DNA from: Pseudomonas nitroreducens
GTDB taxonomy: Bacteria > Pseudomonadota > Gammaproteobacteria > Pseudomonadales > Pseudomonadaceae
Reading direction: 5' to 3'
Assembly (NCBI RefSeq): GCF_014204515.1
Contig: NZ_JACHLI010000068.1
Location: 1-7,438 of the forward strand
DNA: 7,438 nt
The notes beneath the pieces were generated by a model. That model was not told where the DNA came from and did no database searches. It was given only the letters and a program-made list of their open reading frames with translations. Positions 5,966-7,438 of the stretch are shown here, piece by piece. The stretch's first letter is position 1; each line of letters opens with the position of its first letter. The position numbers and the translations under genes were made by a program.

Positions 5966-6029
5966 GCCCTTGCCCGGCACGGCGGCTGCGTCGGCTGCGC
6001 CGCCGGCAGCCACCGCACCGGGCAAGGGC
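5966..6029. repeat. Large GC-rich hairpin D upstream of the toxin gene
   Basis: GCCCTTGCCCGG (5966-5977) and CCGGGCAAGGGC (6018-6029) form a perfect 12-bp stem. The 40-nt loop is itself repetitive (GGCGGCTGCG, TCGGCTGCG) and can pair with GGCAGCC. A box GCCTAAC lies just outside at 5944-5950. The degenerate purine-rich repeats at about 5895-5943 (AGCCAGAGC, AAAGCGAAAGC) precede it. The stem ends 25 bp before the candidate -10 of the toxin gene and could act as a transcription barrier, though it lacks a T-tract. Confidence 0.55.
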
Positions 6030-6054
6030 TCTCTGCAAAGCCACCGCGCCGCGC

Positions 6055-6060
6055 TAGACT
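6055..6060 (+). promoter_or_regulatory. Candidate -10 box giving a leaderless toxin transcript
   Basis: TAGACT (6055-6060) resembles a sigma-70 -10 box. Transcription starting about 7 bp later would begin almost at the ATG (6069), and no SD is visible before that ATG. A -35 box is not convincing (CTGCAA near 6033). Tentative. Confidence 0.3.
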
Positions 6061-6068
6061 GCGGCGCC

Positions 6069-6752
6069 ATGAACACACTGAACCGTCACAATCCGCTGAC
6101 CTGGCTGGGCGTGTTGCTGCTGGCCTGGCTCGTCCTGGGTGTGCAGCTTGCAGCGCCCAAAGTCGCGTCGGGGCCGTTTTACGCCGCGACCGAAAACCAC
6201 CTCGGTGTCACCCGCTTCGAAGCCGCGCCGCGTCTGGGTTTGGACGCCTGGACAACGAAATCCACGTCGGGCGTTACTGTTGCTGCAAAAGGGGCTGGGA
6301 AGGTAATCGATACCGCTCCGATGGCTCAGCGGGTCATGGATGTTCGAGCCGGACTGCCTTCTGACTTGCGGCGCAGCGGTAACGTAGCAGTCGCAGAAAT
6401 TGACATTCCTGGAATACCCAAGCAGATGGCTGCACATAGTCAGGTTTCAGATGCTGGCAAGGGACTTATTGGCTCTGGTAGTGGGAATTTCACAGCGCAA
6501 TCGGTGCCCAATAAAGCTGGGGATATGGTTTATCGAGGGATAGATACCGAATACAAAATTCTCGATAATATTGCTGACCAGTTAGGGAATAACACCGCAG
6601 CACGAGGGACTGTAAATATACTTACGGAAAAAGCTGCTTGTGCAAGCTGTCTGAACGTGGCTGAGCAGTTCAAAGCAAAATATCCAAATATCACAGTAAA
6701 TATTCTCGATAACCAAGGGGTTATGCTCCGCCCGCCGAGGAAGACGCCGTGA
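6069..6752 (+). CDS. Deaminase-fold toxin (BURPS668_1122-like) with N-terminal membrane/signal segment
   Basis: This is a 227-residue protein. Residues 10-29 (LTWLGVLLLAWLVLGVQLAA) form one hydrophobic segment after a short N-terminus with basic residues, so it is a signal peptide or membrane anchor. Residues 30-100 are an unrecognised linker. Residues 104-213 resemble the toxin-deaminase family of the cytidine-deaminase fold typified by BURPS668_1122: AAHSQ (H123), GIDTEYKILDNIADQL with candidate catalytic E161, GTVNILTEKAACASC with zinc ligands C191 and C194, then QFKAKYPNITVNIL. The third zinc ligand is uncertain: the usual H-x-E reads D-T-E, so H123 may serve. Such domains normally form the tip of very large polymorphic toxins; here it is on a short carrier. 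The substrate (DNA, RNA or nucleotide) cannot be read from sequence. The start at 6069 places the hydrophobic segment at the N-terminus; the upstream TTG at 5970 falls in a hairpin. The next gene overlaps by 4 bp and is probably its immunity gene. Confidence 0.75.
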   Translation: MNTLNRHNPLTWLGVLLLAWLVLGVQLAAPKVASGPFYAATENHLGVTRFEAAPRLGLDAWTTKSTSGVTVAAKGAGKVIDTAPMAQRVMDVRAGLPSDLRRSGNVAVAEIDIPGIPKQMAAHSQVSDAGKGLIGSGSGNFTAQSVPNKAGDMVYRGIDTEYKILDNIADQLGNNTAARGTVNILTEKAACASCLNVAEQFKAKYPNITVNILDNQGVMLRPPRKTP

Positions 6753-7105
6753 CGGAAGATCGCGTAACTTACGGTGAAATCCGCGCTTGGTTCCTGGGTA
6801 GCTATTACAGCTATTGCCGGGGAAAACTTAGCGATAAAAGCCCGTGGACTGAAGGAGAAAGCGAAGTAGGCTATGCCTATATGGAGCTTGAGAATTCCTT
6901 TGATATGCCAGTTGAGAAATTAATGCTTGAAGTTTTAACACTTGTTCTTTCAGCAGGCAGGTCTTCGAAGGCGGTTGAGAAATATCATCTAGATATCATC
7001 TCTGAACTGCTCAAGGAGATTGATATTTCCTCTGCATTGGCGGGCTTGCCTTCTGAAGAGGCAGCAGAACTAAGAACTGATCTTAAAGTTTTAGGTTTGT
7101 ATTAG
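6749..7105 (+). CDS. Probable immunity protein for the deaminase toxin
   Basis: This 118-residue acidic protein starts with GTG, overlapping the toxin stop as GTGA (6749-6752). GAGGAAG (6737-6743) serves as its SD, so translation is coupled to the toxin. There is no signal peptide or membrane segment, so it should be cytosolic, which suits protection against an intoxicating nucleic-acid enzyme. The sequence looks mostly helical, with an aromatic-rich front (AWFLGSYYSYC), a central EVGYAYMELENSFDMPVEKL and a C-terminal LPSEEAAELRTDLKVLGLY. I cannot name its family with confidence. The role is inferred from position, size and strict overlap with the toxin gene. Both genes share a lower GC content than the flanks, which supports joint acquisition. 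A strong terminator starts 12 bp downstream. Confidence 0.68.
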   Translation: MTEDRVTYGEIRAWFLGSYYSYCRGKLSDKSPWTEGESEVGYAYMELENSFDMPVEKLMLEVLTLVLSAGRSSKAVEKYHLDIISELLKEIDISSALAGLPSEEAAELRTDLKVLGLY

Positions 7106-7117
7106 TTGCGGAGATCG

Positions 7118-7150
7118 AAATAGCCCCGGCACTGCCGGGGCTATTTGTTT
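7118..7150. terminator. Strong symmetrical intrinsic terminator
   Basis: AAATAGCCCCGGCA (7118-7131) and TGCCGGGGCTATTT (7133-7146) are exact reverse complements around a single base, giving about a 12-bp stem with a tight loop. It is flanked by A-rich and T-rich edges (GAAAT on the left, ATTTGTTT on the right). It can terminate the toxin-immunity transcript rightward and the minus-strand frame ending at 7157 leftward. Confidence 0.85.
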
Positions 7151-7156
7151 CTGGCT

Positions 7157-7393
7157 CTATCGCCCGAACCGCCGCCGCTCATGCTCGGCCTGATACAACG
7201 ACTGTGCATCGGAGGCCAGCAACAACAGCGAGCGGCAAATCTGCAACACATCGCAGAACGGCGCGCTGTTCAGCTCGGCCAGTTTCAGCGTGGACAGCAA
7301 CTCGATCACCGCGCCGAGGCGATTGTCGGCGGCGTCGTACAACTGTAAGCGCGTGAAAATCGGCGTCCTGGGTGCCTGACCCCGCAGTTGAGA
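7157..7393 (-). pseudogene. Minus-strand open frame without a normal start, probably 5'-truncated
   Basis: The frame is open from a TAG at 7394-7396 to a stop at 7157-7159, about 78 codons. It contains TPIFTRLQLYDAADNRLGAV and then SAPFCDVLQICRSLLLLASD, which look like genuine helical protein sequence, and it ends QAEHERRRFGR. There is no ATG; the only listed alternative is TTG at 7340-7342, without an SD and in mid-motif. The frame sits beside the shared terminator at 7118-7150, as the end of a real gene would. The inverted repeat at 7397-7426 starts where the frame closes, so an insertion or rearrangement may have removed the true start. I do not recognise the family. A frameshift joining it to the overlapping frame that starts near 7436 is another possibility. 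Confidence 0.4.
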
Positions 7394-7396
7394 CTA

Positions 7397-7426
7397 TTGC
7401 GTCCGCAACTTTTCTTGCGGACGCAA
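7397..7426. repeat. Perfect 12-bp inverted repeat near the right edge
   Basis: TTGCGTCCGCAA (7397-7408) and TTGCGGACGCAA (7415-7426) are exact reverse complements separated by CTTTTC. The hairpin has no T-tract on either strand's 3' side. It begins one base after the in-frame stop of the truncated minus-strand frame and is followed by an ATG at 7429 that runs off the window. It could be a transposon end, a regulatory site or a transcript-stabilising hairpin. Confidence 0.6.
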
Positions 7427-7438
7427 GCATGACCACCG

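Noticed and set aside
5970..6068. N-terminal extension of the toxin from a TTG at 5970
   Set aside because: It falls in a large hairpin, is low-complexity Ala/Pro, and would push the signal segment away from the N-terminus.
5855..6364. 169-codon frame beginning with Lys/Arg/Ala repeats
   Set aside because: Its composition comes from purine-rich and GC-rich repeats, it overlaps the toxin gene in another frame, and it has no SD or domain.
7429..7438. Start of a plus-strand gene at the right edge
   Set aside because: Only three codons are visible and there is no convincing SD.
1..7438. CRISPR array, tRNA or rRNA
   Set aside because: No regularly spaced direct repeats with unique spacers, and no cloverleaf or conserved rRNA sequence were seen on either strand.

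Overview
The window reads as accessory DNA from a GC-rich gammaproteobacterium, most likely a Pseudomonas. Codon use is strongly GC-ending in most genes, short SD motifs (GGAG, GAGG) precede several starts, and protein style and intergenic hairpins fit that genus. The genus call is inference from style. No housekeeping marker is present.

Layout, left to right. (1) Positions 1-92 look like the right end of an IS66-family insertion sequence: the last codons of a transposase, then a terminus ending CGCTTAC. It appears to have landed in a small minus-strand gene starting at 159, whose leader (about 181-223) holds two interlocked perfect inverted repeats. (2) A minus-strand XRE-type repressor (275-670) faces a two-gene plus-strand operon across an AT-rich divergent promoter with a candidate operator. 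(3) The operon encodes a 1036-residue multidomain replication protein (CHC2 zinc finger, Toprim, P-loop NTPase, C-terminal winged-helix-like region; 773-3883) and, 3 bp downstream, an intact tyrosine recombinase (3887-4966). (4) A brnT-brnA toxin-antitoxin pair follows (5058-5562) behind a palindromic candidate operator. (5) About 500 bp without a convincing gene (5563-6068) is packed with palindromes. Two of them (5602-5649 and 5819-5873) look like diverged direct copies, and a 113-bp one between them (5682-5794) has the nested arm layout of integron attC sites. (6) A 227-residue protein with an N-terminal membrane or signal segment and a C-terminal deaminase-fold toxin domain (6069-6752) overlaps by 4 bp a probable immunity gene (6749-7105). 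A strong, symmetrical terminator follows. (7) A minus-strand open frame without a normal start (7157-7393) and a perfect 12-bp inverted repeat (7397-7426) end the window.

Working model (inference): regulator, primase/helicase and recombinase form the core of an integrating, possibly self-replicating element. BrnTA would stabilise it, and the deaminase toxin-immunity pair would be competitive cargo. The toxin-immunity stretch from about 6290 to 7105 is visibly more AT-rich than its surroundings, which suggests separate acquisition. No tRNA, rRNA or CRISPR array was seen.
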